The notes beneath the pieces were generated by a model, which saw nothing but the letters and a program-made list of their open reading frames with translations, was not told the DNA's origin and did not search any database. The translations under genes and the position numbers were made by a program. Source: Devosia sp. (lineage in GTDB: Bacteria > Pseudomonadota > Alphaproteobacteria > Rhizobiales > Devosiaceae). From it: 64,000 nucleotides of DNA. Below are positions 56,987 to 64,000 of this stretch, piece after piece (position 1 is the first letter of the stretch; each line of letters starts with the position of its first letter). Location of the stretch: contig JADGNE010000023.1 of NCBI GenBank assembly GCA_015234425.1, positions 1 to 64,000 on the forward strand, written 5' to 3'.

Positions 56987-57220
56987 ATGAGCACACTGGA
57001 CCATATTGAAGTCGATATCATCGTCGAACTCGGCGCGACCAAGATGCCTATCCATCATCTTCTGCGCATGGGCCGTGGTGCCGTCATCGAGCTGGATGCC
57101 ACCGAGCACGATCCGCTCAACATATATGCCAACAACACGCTGATCGCCAAAGGCGAGGTGAATGTCGAAGACGGGCACCTGCGGGTGCAGGTCACCGAGA
57201 AGGTGTTCAAGGTCGCCTGA
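56987..57220 (+). CDS. Stand-alone FliN-like SpoA domain protein
   Basis: 77 residues, just one SpoA (FliMN C-terminal) domain: VDIIVELGATKMPIHHLLRMGRGAVIELDATEHDPLNIYANNTLIAKGEVNVEDGHLRVQV. FliN forms the flagellar C-ring with FliM; here no flagellar gene is near. It may be an orphan motor component or a SpoA protein of other use. Full FliN proteins are usually longer at the N-terminus. Confidence 0.85.
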   Translation: MSTLDHIEVDIIVELGATKMPIHHLLRMGRGAVIELDATEHDPLNIYANNTLIAKGEVNVEDGHLRVQVTEKVFKVA

Positions 57221-57268
57221 TCACCCAAAATTATTTCGCGCCGGAAGAGATTTTCGGCGACCACTGTG

Positions 57269-57304
57269 AAAAGGGCCGTAAACCGAGGGGTTGCGGCCCT
57301 TTTG
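57269..57304 (+). terminator. Terminator after the FliN-like gene
   Basis: AAGGGCCG (57271-57278) pairs with CGGCCCTT (57294-57301), preceded by GAAA and followed by TTG. Confidence 0.7.
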
Positions 57305-57466
57305 CCTGTCTGGGTGAGCCTCCGGGGAGGGTGAAATCCCGCCCGGGCGCAAAATTCTCCACAGGCGAAAAAAGAATTTGCGATCTAACCACTTGAGGTT
57401 CCGGGGAAGCCTTGCTAAATCCCCACTCGCTTCGGGACGAAAGAAACGAAGCTTCTACCACACAGT

Positions 57467-57551
57467 GCGGTCGTGGCGGAATTGGTAGACGCGCAGCGTT
57501 GAGGTCGCTGTGTCGCAAGACGTGGAAGTTCGAGTCTTCTCGACCGCACCA
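57467..57551 (+). tRNA. tRNA-Leu (anticodon GAG)
   Basis: Acceptor arms GCGGTCG (57467-57473) and CGACCGC (57541-57547), discriminator A and encoded CCA. Anticodon stem CAGCG/CGCTG holds the loop TTGAGGT, giving anticodon GAG at 57501-57503. The long variable arm and D-arm AATTGGTAGAC are typical of class II leucine tRNA. Confidence 0.95.
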
Positions 57552-57576
57552 TTCTCTCCCTTCGGGGAGGAGAAAC

Positions 57577-57605
57577 AAAAAGCTGCCCCAGGGCGGCTTT
57601 TTTGT
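57577..57605 (+). terminator. Terminator after tRNA-Leu
   Basis: AAAAGCTGCCC pairs with GGGCGGCTTTT (one G-U pair) and runs into TTTTTT, about 30 bases after the tRNA end. A smaller hairpin, TCTCCC-TTCG-GGGAGG, precedes it. Confidence 0.8.
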
Positions 57606-57613
57606 TGTCTGCA

Positions 57614-57952
57614 TCACAGCGGCGTCTGCTGGTGCTGGATCAGTTTCAGATTTCCCCCGGTGATGAGATAGGTCGAGGTGCAGAGCGCCCGGTAGGGCGG
57701 GGCATCATCCCTTTGCGCTTCTGCTCTATAGGCAAGCACGACGACAGCGCTGTCCTCCGGCACTGCGAAGCGCTGATCGCTTATCTCCACGCGCGTCCAG
57801 CGCGGGCCTCCGGCAAGGCTCTCGATGATATCGCGACGGTTCATGATGCCCATCGGCCCGAAGGCCATGAGGCACTCCTCGGCGAGGTGGTCCTCATAGG
57901 CTGCTGCGCCTTCAAGCCAGAGGCGGCGTTCGATTGTCCAGGCTGCGTCCAT
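57614..57952 (-). CDS. DUF4440 / NTF2-like protein
   Basis: 112 residues: WTIERRLWLEGAAAYEDHLAEECLMAFGPMGIMNRRDIIESLAGGPRWTRVEISDQRF, then AVVVLAYRAEAQR and YRALCTSTYLITGGNLKLIQHQQTPL. This is the cone-shaped NTF2/SnoaL-like fold of small proteins with varied roles. Specific function unknown. Confidence 0.78.
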   Translation of the reverse strand: MDAAWTIERRLWLEGAAAYEDHLAEECLMAFGPMGIMNRRDIIESLAGGPRWTRVEISDQRFAVPEDSAVVVLAYRAEAQRDDAPPYRALCTSTYLITGGNLKLIQHQQTPL

Positions 57953-58003
57953 GGCGGTTCTCCTGCCGCCTCAACGCATTTCCGTCCCGAGGGTTCGCCA
58001 GCC

Positions 58004-58540
58004 TCAAATCTCTAACTTCTGGGCGATCTCGATTTCCGGGGCCTTGAATCCCATTGCGATCCATACACCGAGGAGCTTTGCGAAAAATTTGGCCGTGACC
58101 AGCTTTCCCGAGGGAAGGTCGTCGGGCAGGGGGGCGCTCTCGGGCCTGTCGCCCACCATCGTGCGGATCGTCGGCTGGGGCGATGCGCCCTCGGGCCAGA
58201 GCGAGGCATAAAGGCTCAGCCAGTGCCCGCCCTTGAATTCGACGAACACCGGCGTCTTGCAGCAACTTGTCACCACCCGTCGCGTGGCTGTCTTCTCGTT
58301 CAGGCGAAACTCGGCAAGGTTTTCTGCGCCCCTGAGGAAGCGCACCCGGTCCTTGCGATAGAGAACGAAGGGCGTCCCCAAATTCTCGCTCCGCATGGGG
58401 CGGGAGAGGGGCAGGGCTTCAAGCTTTGCTCCTGCCGTCCTGCAGCTCGTGCAATGGCATTCCGTGGTGATGAAGGGCTCGCCCGTCAGTTCCAGCGCAA
58501 AGGCCCCACAGGTACAGGAGAGCTCGGTCGTAGTGGCCAT
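58004..58540 (-). CDS. GFA family (CENP-V type) zinc protein
   Basis: 178 residues with zinc-binding cysteines in SCTCGAFALELTG and ECHCTSCRTAGAKLEA, and VTSCCKTPVFVEF later. Relatives include glutathione-dependent formaldehyde-activating enzyme, but most members have no proven activity. The C-terminal part is longer than in the smallest members. Confidence 0.82.
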   Translation of the reverse strand: MATTTELSCTCGAFALELTGEPFITTECHCTSCRTAGAKLEALPLSRPMRSENLGTPFVLYRKDRVRFLRGAENLAEFRLNEKTATRRVVTSCCKTPVFVEFKGGHWLSLYASLWPEGASPQPTIRTMVGDRPESAPLPDDLPSGKLVTAKFFAKLLGVWIAMGFKAPEIEIAQKLEI

Positions 58541-58580
58541 GAGAAGTCCTGGGGTTGACTAGAGTTCAGGTGCGTATGCG

Positions 58581-58937
58581 TCAGCTCGGATTTTGCGCGG
58601 GCTGGCCCGGCGCCCGGAAGTGCCAGGCGTCCTCGAGGCGCAGGGACAGTTCCTCGTCGCTTATGGCACCGAGATGCACCAGCACCACTTCCTGGCCGAC
58701 ATAGTCGTCGGTGTCGAAATAGATGTCGGGAGAAATTTCCATCAGCAGGATCTTCTGCTCCAGCGGGCAGTGCAGCACCATTGTTTCGGCATCGAGCAGT
58801 CTCACGAAGGCGACGCCCCGAACCGTCAGTGCCGGCGTCCCGTCGCTGCTCGCGCGATCGACCTCTGCCAGCGCCCGCTGCTCGGCCAGTCGATGGATTC
58901 GTTCGAAACTTTTATCGCGCCCGTCTGTTTCACCCAT
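58581..58937 (-). CDS. MmcQ/YjbR-like protein
   Basis: 118 residues from the ATG at 58937, which has GAGGAGGGAAC upstream. ALTVRGVAFVRLLDAETMVLHCPLEQKILLMEISPDIYFDTDDYVGQEVVLVHLGAISDEELSLRLEDAWHF follows the MmcQ/YjbR pattern, a CyaY-like fold. Role unknown. Divergent from mgtE. Confidence 0.75.
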   Translation of the reverse strand: MGETDGRDKSFERIHRLAEQRALAEVDRASSDGTPALTVRGVAFVRLLDAETMVLHCPLEQKILLMEISPDIYFDTDDYVGQEVVLVHLGAISDEELSLRLEDAWHFRAPGQPAQNPS

Positions 58938-59062
58938 TGTTCCCTCCTCGAACCCGCCCGTGGTCGGCGAGAAAACTTTTTGTGCCAGTCTGGCGCGTTC
59001 CGCCACGATTGGCTACAGCTTGCCACGCCCCAGAAACCCCCAGGACACGAAAAGGGCTCCCT

Positions 59063-60478
59063 ATGAGCAGCGAATTCGAGACTGAGCCTGGCACGGGTGC
59101 CGGGTTGGAGACGAACGTGTTCCGCAATTCGGAAGACCGTATCAGCCAGGATTGGCTCGATCGGTTGCGCGCGCTCCTGTTTGCGCAGGACACGGACGCC
59201 ATTGCCGAGCTGATGGAGCCGCTCCACACCGCCGATGAGGGCGACGTGATCGAGCGGCTGGAGCCGGCCGAACGGCTTGCGCTCATTCGCCTCCTCGGTG
59301 ATCGCTTCGACTATTCGGCGCTGACTGAGGTGGACGAGAGCGTCCGCGTCGAGCTCATGGACGCCTTGCCCAACGCCGAAATCGCCCGCGGCGTGTCCGG
59401 CCTCGACAGCGACGACGCAGTCTTCATTCTTGAAGATCTCGAACAGGATGACCGGGACGAGATTCTCTCGGCCCTGCCGGCTTTCGAGCGTCTGAGCCTC
59501 AAGCGCAGCCTCGATTTTCCCGAGGACTCTGCCGGCCGACGCATGCAGACCGAGTTCATCGCCATCCCGCCGTTCTGGACGGTCGGGCAGACGATCGACT
59601 ATCTGCGCGCCGACAAGGACCTGCCGGACGAATTCTACCAGCTCTACGTCGTCGACGCGGCCTATAAGGTGGTCGGCACCGTTCCGCTGGATCGTGTGCT
59701 TCGCGCGCAGCGCAGCACCAAGATCGATTCCATCATGAACACCACTTTGGTCCTGGTGAACGCCAACGAGGACCAGGAAGAGGCCGCGCGTCCCTTCGAG
59801 CGCTATGATCTTGTCGAGGTCGGCGTCGTGGACGAGAGCGGGCGCCTTGTCGGCGTGCTGACCATCGACGACATGGTCGACGTCATCACGGAAGAAGCCG
59901 ATGAGGACATCAAGCTCCTCGCCGGCGTGGGCGACGAAGACGTTTCCGACCGCACGGTCGATACCGTCAGAAGCCGCGTGCCCTGGCTGGTGGTGAACCT
60001 CTTTACCGCGCTGATGGTCTCTTATGTCATCGGCTTTTTCAACGCCACCATCGAACAGATGGTCGCCCTCGCTGTCCTGATGCCCATCGTCGCCTCCATG
60101 GGCGGCAATGCCGGCGCGCAGACCATGACCGTCACCGTGCGCGCCCTGGCGATGCGCGAGCTTGATGGGCAGCGCCTCAAGCGGCTCATTCGCCGCGAAA
60201 TGGTCGTTGGCTTCCTCAACGGCGTGATCTTCGCGATTCTCATCGGCATCGTGACCTGGGTGCGTTACGACAGCATCGAGCTCGGTGCAGTGATCGCTTC
60301 GGCCATGGTGATCAACATGATCGTCGCCGGCACAGTCGGAATTCTCATTCCGCTCGGTCTCGACAAGGTAAAGGCCGACCCCGCCATTGCGTCGGCGGTG
60401 TTCGTCACCACAATCACCGATGTCGTTGGCTTCTTTGCCTTTTTGGGCATTGCCGGGCTCTGGTTCGGCCTGTTCTAG
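59063..60478 (+). CDS. mgtE: Magnesium transporter MgtE
   Basis: 471 residues from the ATG at 59063 (MSSEFETEPGTGAGLETN). An N-terminal helical MgtE domain, two CBS domains (MNTTLVLVNANEDQEEAARPFERYDLVEVGVVDESGRLVGVLTIDDM), then five membrane helices with PIVASMGGNAGAQTMTVTVRAL, the pore signature. It imports Mg2+, gated by cytoplasmic Mg2+ at the CBS/N domains. I see no magnesium riboswitch in the short leader. Confidence 0.95.
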   Translation: MSSEFETEPGTGAGLETNVFRNSEDRISQDWLDRLRALLFAQDTDAIAELMEPLHTADEGDVIERLEPAERLALIRLLGDRFDYSALTEVDESVRVELMDALPNAEIARGVSGLDSDDAVFILEDLEQDDRDEILSALPAFERLSLKRSLDFPEDSAGRRMQTEFIAIPPFWTVGQTIDYLRADKDLPDEFYQLYVVDAAYKVVGTVPLDRVLRAQRSTKIDSIMNTTLVLVNANEDQEEAARPFERYDLVEVGVVDESGRLVGVLTIDDMVDVITEEADEDIKLLAGVGDEDVSDRTVDTVRSRVPWLVVNLFTALMVSYVIGFFNATIEQMVALAVLMPIVASMGGNAGAQTMTVTVRALAMRELDGQRLKRLIRREMVVGFLNGVIFAILIGIVTWVRYDSIELGAVIASAMVINMIVAGTVGILIPLGLDKVKADPAIASAVFVTTITDVVGFFAFLGIAGLWFGLF

Positions 60479-60621
60479 GCCGCACCCCGACATCCCGAAC
60501 CGCTTGTCAACTGTTGCAGTTTGGTCGCTTGCATTGCCGTTTTGGCACGGTTAACGATTTGACACTGGCCGGGGGGCTCTGCCCTTGGGCGGCCAGCGTG
60601 AACGGCTGACAAGGAGCGAAC

Positions 60622-60723
60622 ATGCGCAGTCAACCGAAGTCCAATGCCTGGCAGGCCACGAGCTGGGCCCTGGTATGCCTCCTCTCGATGGGGCTGGTTT
60701 TCTCCGTGATTGCTGGCGTCTGA
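60622..60723 (+). CDS. 33-residue single-pass membrane peptide
   Basis: ATG at 60622 preceded by AAGGAGCGAAC, an excellent ribosome binding site, encoding MRSQPKSNAWQATSWALVCL and LSMGLVFSVIAGV, then a stop. A short polar N-terminus is followed by one hydrophobic helix. A perfect terminator hairpin follows 34 bases later, so it looks like an independent transcription unit or the tail of mgtE. No known family recognised. Confidence 0.6.
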   Translation: MRSQPKSNAWQATSWALVCLLSMGLVFSVIAGV

Positions 60724-60756
60724 AGCGCTAGAGTTCGTCACTGATACAAATTGGAG

Positions 60757-60784
60757 AAGGGCGCCCCTGCCACAGGGCGCCCTT
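60757..60784 (+). terminator. Terminator after the small membrane peptide gene
   Basis: AAGGGCGCCC (60757-60766) is an exact inverted repeat of GGGCGCCCTT (60775-60784), loop of eight bases, followed by CC then TG; ends before the GST gene. Confidence 0.7.
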
Positions 60785-60808
60785 CCTGTTCTCTGAACGG
60801 ATGACGCG

Positions 60809-61486
60809 ATGAAACTGCTGATCGGCAACCGCAATTATTCCACCTGGTCGTTGCGCCCCTGGCTGGTGCTGCGCCATTTCGAGATTCCCTTCGAGGACGA
60901 AGTCCTGCAGCTGTCGGGACCGCGCTGGCGCGAACTCATCGCCGAGCGCTCGCCGACCGGCAAAGTGCCGGTGCTGGTCGACGGCGACCTCATTATCCCC
61001 GAGACCATCGCCATCATCGAATATCTGGCCGATCGCTTTCCTGAGCTGCCCATCTGGCCGCGTGATTTCCGCGACCGGGCGCTGGCCCGCGCCGCAGCTG
61101 CCGAGATGCATGGCGGCTTCTCTGCCCTTCGCAATCATGCGCCGATGAACCTGCGCGCCTCTCATCCCGGCAAGGTCGACGTCGACGCCGTGCGCGGCGA
61201 TCTCCTGCGCATCGAGCGCCTCTGGGGCGACCACCTGTCCCGCTCGGGTGGGCCATACCTGTTCGGAGAATTCACCGCCGCCGACGCCATGTTCGCGCCT
61301 CTCGCCACGCGCTTGCGAACCTATGCCCTGCCGGTCTCCGACCAGGCCGCGGCTTATGTCGAAGCCATCTACGCCCTGCCGGCCTTCCAGGACTGGCTGA
61401 GCCAGGCCTTGCGCGAGCCGTGGATCGTCGATGACGACGAAATCGACGTCATCCAGGGCCGCGTCGCTCCGGGGACGCTGGCATGA
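60809..61486 (+). CDS. Glutathione S-transferase family protein
   Basis: 225 residues. Thioredoxin-like N-domain (MKLLIGNRNYSTWSLRPWLVLRHFEIPFEDE, TGKVPVLVDGDLIIPETIAIIEYLADRFPE) and helical C-domain (RSGGPYLFGEFTAADAMFAPLATRL). The Ser in NYSTWS is the candidate catalytic residue. Substrate unknown. Coupled to the next gene by ATGA. Confidence 0.9.
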   Translation: MKLLIGNRNYSTWSLRPWLVLRHFEIPFEDEVLQLSGPRWRELIAERSPTGKVPVLVDGDLIIPETIAIIEYLADRFPELPIWPRDFRDRALARAAAAEMHGGFSALRNHAPMNLRASHPGKVDVDAVRGDLLRIERLWGDHLSRSGGPYLFGEFTAADAMFAPLATRLRTYALPVSDQAAAYVEAIYALPAFQDWLSQALREPWIVDDDEIDVIQGRVAPGTLA

Positions 61487-61908
61487 TCCACATGGTCAAA
61501 CTCTGCGTCGGCATTTCCAGTTTCGAGGAACTGGAAAGCTACCGCGACCAGCGCGCCCATTGGTGGGGCGCCGACTACGGCGAGGACGTGCATGTCCATC
61601 GTACCCGCATGATGCCCAAGCGCGCCGCCGAAATGGAGGGCCTGTCCTCGATCTACTGGGTGATCGGGGGACAGATCGTCTGCCGCCAGCCGATCCTTCG
61701 CCTCGCCCCCTATAAGGATGCCGAGGGCAAGGATTACTGCGACATTATCATGGCGCCCGATCTGACCCGCACCATTCCTTATCCGAAGCGCCCGTTCCAA
61801 GGCTGGCGCTATTTCAAGCCCGAGGATGCGCCGCCCGATATGGCTGCCAACGACTCAGGCAATTCCCACGAGCTGGCCGCTGAACTTGCAAAGCTCGGTT
61901 TGTTGTAG
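61483..61908 (+). CDS. DUF1489 protein
   Basis: 141 residues: MIHMVKLCVGISSFEELESYRDQRA, HVHRTRMMPKRAAEM, GSIYWVIGG-like GLSSIYWVIGGQIVCRQPI and PKRPFQGWRYFKPEDAPPD. This is the DUF1489 pattern, largely restricted to alphaproteobacteria. Function unknown. Overlaps the GST stop by four bases. Confidence 0.85.
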   Translation: MIHMVKLCVGISSFEELESYRDQRAHWWGADYGEDVHVHRTRMMPKRAAEMEGLSSIYWVIGGQIVCRQPILRLAPYKDAEGKDYCDIIMAPDLTRTIPYPKRPFQGWRYFKPEDAPPDMAANDSGNSHELAAELAKLGLL

Positions 61909-61997
61909 AGAGCCGTTACCATTCGCCTCAGCATAAACCCGCTTGTGCGGTGCCTCAGAAAACATGAGACTTACCAAAGTGATTTGGGGGATCGATA

Positions 61998-62891
61998 GTG
62001 CGACAAGGCGCGCATGTCATTGTCGTGGGGAATGAAAAGGGCGGGTCTGGCAAGTCCACGACTGCCTTTCATCTTGCCATCCATCTGCTTTACCAGGGCT
62101 ATAGCGTCGCATCCATCGACGTAGACGGCCGCCAGCAGACGATGACCCACTATGTCCGCAACCGGCGCAACTGGGCTCGTGAAAAAGCCCTGACGCTGCC
62201 GCACACGACGCATTTCCACCTGCCGGTGGCGCGTGGCGATTCTGTCCGGGAAAACCACAAGGTCGAATTCGACCTCTTCCGTCAGGCCGTCGTCGAGGTC
62301 GAGCACAAGGCCGATTTCGTCGTCATCGACACGCCCGGCTTTGACACCAATCTGACGCGACTGGCCCATTCTCTGGCTGACACGCTCATTACCCCGGTCA
62401 ACGACAGCCTCATCGACCTCAACGTCATGGCCCAGATCGACCCGAGCTCCGGCGAGCCGCGCGAGCTCAGCCATTATGCGCGGCTGGTCCAGCGCGCCCG
62501 TTCCGAGCGCCTTGCCATCGACGGCCGCAATATCGACTGGGTGCTGGTGCGCAACCGCATCTCCATGCTGTCGTCGCGAAATATGCGGCAGGTTCAGCTG
62601 ACGCTGGAAAAGATCGCCCTGCGCCTTGGCTGCAGGCTGGCGGACGGCATCGCCGAGCGCGTCATCTTCCGCTCGCTCTTTGCCACCGGCATGACGGTGT
62701 TCGATCCCCTTGACGATGAATTGCTGGGCGGGATGCCAACCTCGTCACACCTCAGCGCCCGCCAAGAATATCGCGCCCTCGTCGCCGCGCTCAACCTGCC
62801 GGAGCGACAGGCGTCTGCGCGCGCGGACAGTCGCAAAGCCGAAGGGGCCAGCGACGCGGACAGCCGGACGCTGGCCCAGACTGACGGCTAG
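61998..62891 (+). CDS. mipZ: Division-plane positioning ATPase MipZ
   Basis: 297 residues from a GTG start. Deviant Walker A GNEKGGSGKSTTAFHL (residues 11-26), then VASIDVDGRQQTMTHYVRNRRNW, Walker B DFVVIDTPGFDTNLTRLAHSLADTLITPVNDSLIDL. MipZ forms ParB-anchored gradients that block FtsZ near the poles in alphaproteobacteria. The RNRISMLSSRNMRQV segment and length agree. A Ser/Ala-rich tail ends the protein. Confidence 0.94.
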   Translation: MRQGAHVIVVGNEKGGSGKSTTAFHLAIHLLYQGYSVASIDVDGRQQTMTHYVRNRRNWAREKALTLPHTTHFHLPVARGDSVRENHKVEFDLFRQAVVEVEHKADFVVIDTPGFDTNLTRLAHSLADTLITPVNDSLIDLNVMAQIDPSSGEPRELSHYARLVQRARSERLAIDGRNIDWVLVRNRISMLSSRNMRQVQLTLEKIALRLGCRLADGIAERVIFRSLFATGMTVFDPLDDELLGGMPTSSHLSARQEYRALVAALNLPERQASARADSRKAEGASDADSRTLAQTDG

Positions 62892-62936
62892 GCGCTCTTG
62901 ATAAAATAGAATTGAAGGCGGGGCAGGGTACCCCGA

Positions 62937-63353
62937 CTAGCCGCGCGCGTAGGCGATCTTGCGCGGCTGGTCGGCTGCCGTGATGTTTTCCCGTGCGTCA
63001 TAGATGGCGCGGGCATCGAGGATAGCCATGTGATGCTCGGCCGACCAGTTCCAAAGCTCGTCGATCGGCTCCTGCAGCGTCTTGCCCATCTCGGTGAGGT
63101 TGTATTCCACGCGCGGTGGCACCTCGGGATAGATGGTGCGGCTGACCAGACCATCACGCTCGAGATTGCGCAGGGTGAGCGTCAGCATGCGCTGCGATAC
63201 ACCGTTGATCAGGCGCTTGAGCTCGTTGAAGCGCAGCGTGCCATGACGCCCAAGCATGCCCACCACCATAACGCTCCACTTGTCGCCGATGCGATTGAGA
63301 ACGTCCGACATTGCCAGGCAATTGGCTGATTTCGATGTGTCGGTCAGGGACAT
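62937..63353 (-). CDS. HxlR family transcriptional regulator
   Basis: 138 residues: MSDVLNRIGDKWSVMVVGMLGRHGTLRFNELKRLINGVSQRMLTLTLRNLERDGLVSRTIYPEVPPRVEYNLTEMG, the winged helix of HxlR. The single Cys (SANCLAMSD) near the N-terminus could sense electrophiles or oxidants, as in related regulators. Next to a DJ-1/PfpI gene on the same strand. Confidence 0.92.
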   Translation of the reverse strand: MSLTDTSKSANCLAMSDVLNRIGDKWSVMVVGMLGRHGTLRFNELKRLINGVSQRMLTLTLRNLERDGLVSRTIYPEVPPRVEYNLTEMGKTLQEPIDELWNWSAEHHMAILDARAIYDARENITAADQPRKIAYARG

Positions 63354-63397
63354 GGGGCGGCCTTTCGTCTTGCGTCACAGGCACCGTATATAGCCAT

Positions 63398-63436
63398 GGT
63401 TACTAAGAGATACCAGTGACTTTTTGTTACCGCCCC
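63398..63436. promoter_or_regulatory. Candidate HxlR operator
   Basis: GGTTACTAAGAGATACC (63398-63414) has imperfect inverted symmetry, followed by GTGACTTTTTGTTAC. It lies 45 bases upstream of the HxlR start, the usual place for autoregulation. Confidence 0.4.
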
Positions 63437-63442
63437 TGCGCA

Positions 63443-64000
63443 TCAGCCATGCGTGTGCTCGGCAGCATAGAGATTGAGGTAAAAATCGAGGTCGCCATTG
63501 CGGTAGCCCATCGACTCGAGGACCGCGCCCATGAAGCTGACCGGGGCCGTGCCCGGAGCGGTGACGATCTTCCGGTCGAGCACGGCGCGTGGCTGATCCT
63601 GATACCGCGCCACACCGCCATAACCAGTATCCGGCAGGCTCTCCGGGCCATTGGACGTGTGCGCGACATCATCGAGAATACCCGCCCGCGCCAGGTCCAG
63701 CGTGCCATCGCAGATCCCGCCCACCGTCTTGCCCGCGTCCCGCGCCCGCACCAGCAGGTCGGAAATATCAGGCGCGTCCGGTGAGCTCCAGATCGAGCCG
63801 CCATTGACGACAATGGCGTCGACTGCATCGAGGTCGATATCCTCAACGGCCATCTGCGGGGTCACCTTGAGCCCGCCGGCCGAAGTCACCTCTTCGCCAC
63901 GCGGCGAGGCAAACATTGTTTCGATCCGATAATACTGCCGTGCCCCGGCATTGAGCAGCGCTGTCTCCCAATCTGCATAGCCCGAGGTCAGAATGGTCAC
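63443..64000 (-). CDS. DJ-1/PfpI family protein (partial at right edge)
   Basis: 185 visible residues; the frame runs to the window edge and a few N-terminal residues are probably missing. DAIVVNGGSIWSSPDAPDI and GKTVGGICDGTLDLARAGILDDV carry the nucleophile-elbow Cys of the DJ-1/PfpI fold, here in the GICDGT context. Possible roles are amidotransferase-like, glyoxalase or chaperone-type; the exact activity is unknown. Confidence 0.85.
   Translation of the reverse strand: MTILTSGYADWETALLNAGARQYYRIETMFASPRGEEVTSAGGLKVTPQMAVEDIDLDAVDAIVVNGGSIWSSPDAPDISDLLVRARDAGKTVGGICDGTLDLARAGILDDVAHTSNGPESLPDTGYGGVARYQDQPRAVLDRKIVTAPGTAPVSFMGAVLESMGYRNGDLDFYLNLYAAEHTHG

Noticed and set aside
58826-60493. 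555-residue antisense frame over mgtE
   Set aside because: Mirror of mgtE; composition rich in His, Asp and Gly from the reverse of its codons; no domain.

Overview
The window comes from an alphaproteobacterium, most likely of the order Hyphomicrobiales (Rhizobiales); Devosiaceae-like is my best guess and is inferred, not shown. Supporting markers are the ribosomal cluster running secY-adk-rpsM-rpsK-rpoA-rplQ, and genes for MipZ, ATP12, a CBP3-type ubiquinol-cytochrome c chaperone, a BA14K protein, DUF177 and DUF1489.

1-12.6 kb: the end of the S10 operon, the spc operon and the alpha operon, all on the plus strand, from the tail of L4 to L17. Intrinsic-terminator-like hairpins sit at several junctions (rplO/secY, rpsM/rpsK, rpsK/rpoA, after rplQ). 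A 13-bp perfect dyad without a U tract lies between rpsH and rplF.

12.6-30.4 kb: mixed housekeeping genes. They include a YCII protein, an NAD-dependent epimerase, a P-loop kinase-like protein and a 750-residue fusion of a luciferase-like monooxygenase with a berberine-bridge-type FAD oxidase. These are followed by BA14K, glyA-nrdR-ribH-nusB, bamE, a cytochrome bc1 chaperone, DUF177, plsX-fabH-ihfA-merR, an inositol dehydrogenase, an ornithine/lysine decarboxylase and an HtrA-type protease.

30.46-39.69 kb: an integrated mobile element of about 9.2 kb, bounded by identical 34-bp direct repeats and inserted between the protease gene and rarA. All its genes lie on the minus strand: tyrosine integrase, tandem-HTH regulator, a small unknown protein, a PrimPol-PriCT-helicase replicase, an iteron-rich non-coding stretch, a terminase pair, an unknown protein and an FRG-domain protein. 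No portal, capsid, tail or lysis gene is present. It looks like a phage satellite (P4/PICI-like in logic) that replicates itself, carries its own packaging genes and holds a probable defence cargo gene. This is the most interesting object in the window.

39.9-64 kb: host chromosome again. It holds rarA, a patatin-like lipoprotein, crcB-rluC-HAD-ATP12, folP-folB-folK, sulfate transporter genes (cysP, cysT, cysW without cysA), a phosphotriesterase-like hydrolase, a PAS-GGDEF-EAL protein and rimO. It continues with doxX, lipB, an orphan FliN-like SpoA protein, tRNA-Leu(GAG), mgtE, a 33-residue membrane peptide, a GST, DUF1489, mipZ, an HxlR regulator and a truncated DJ-1/PfpI gene at the right edge.

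GC-rich palindromic intergenic repeats (CTCCCC...GGGGAG plus a GGCTAGGAGGGGG-like tail) are scattered through the host parts and are absent from the 9.2-kb element.
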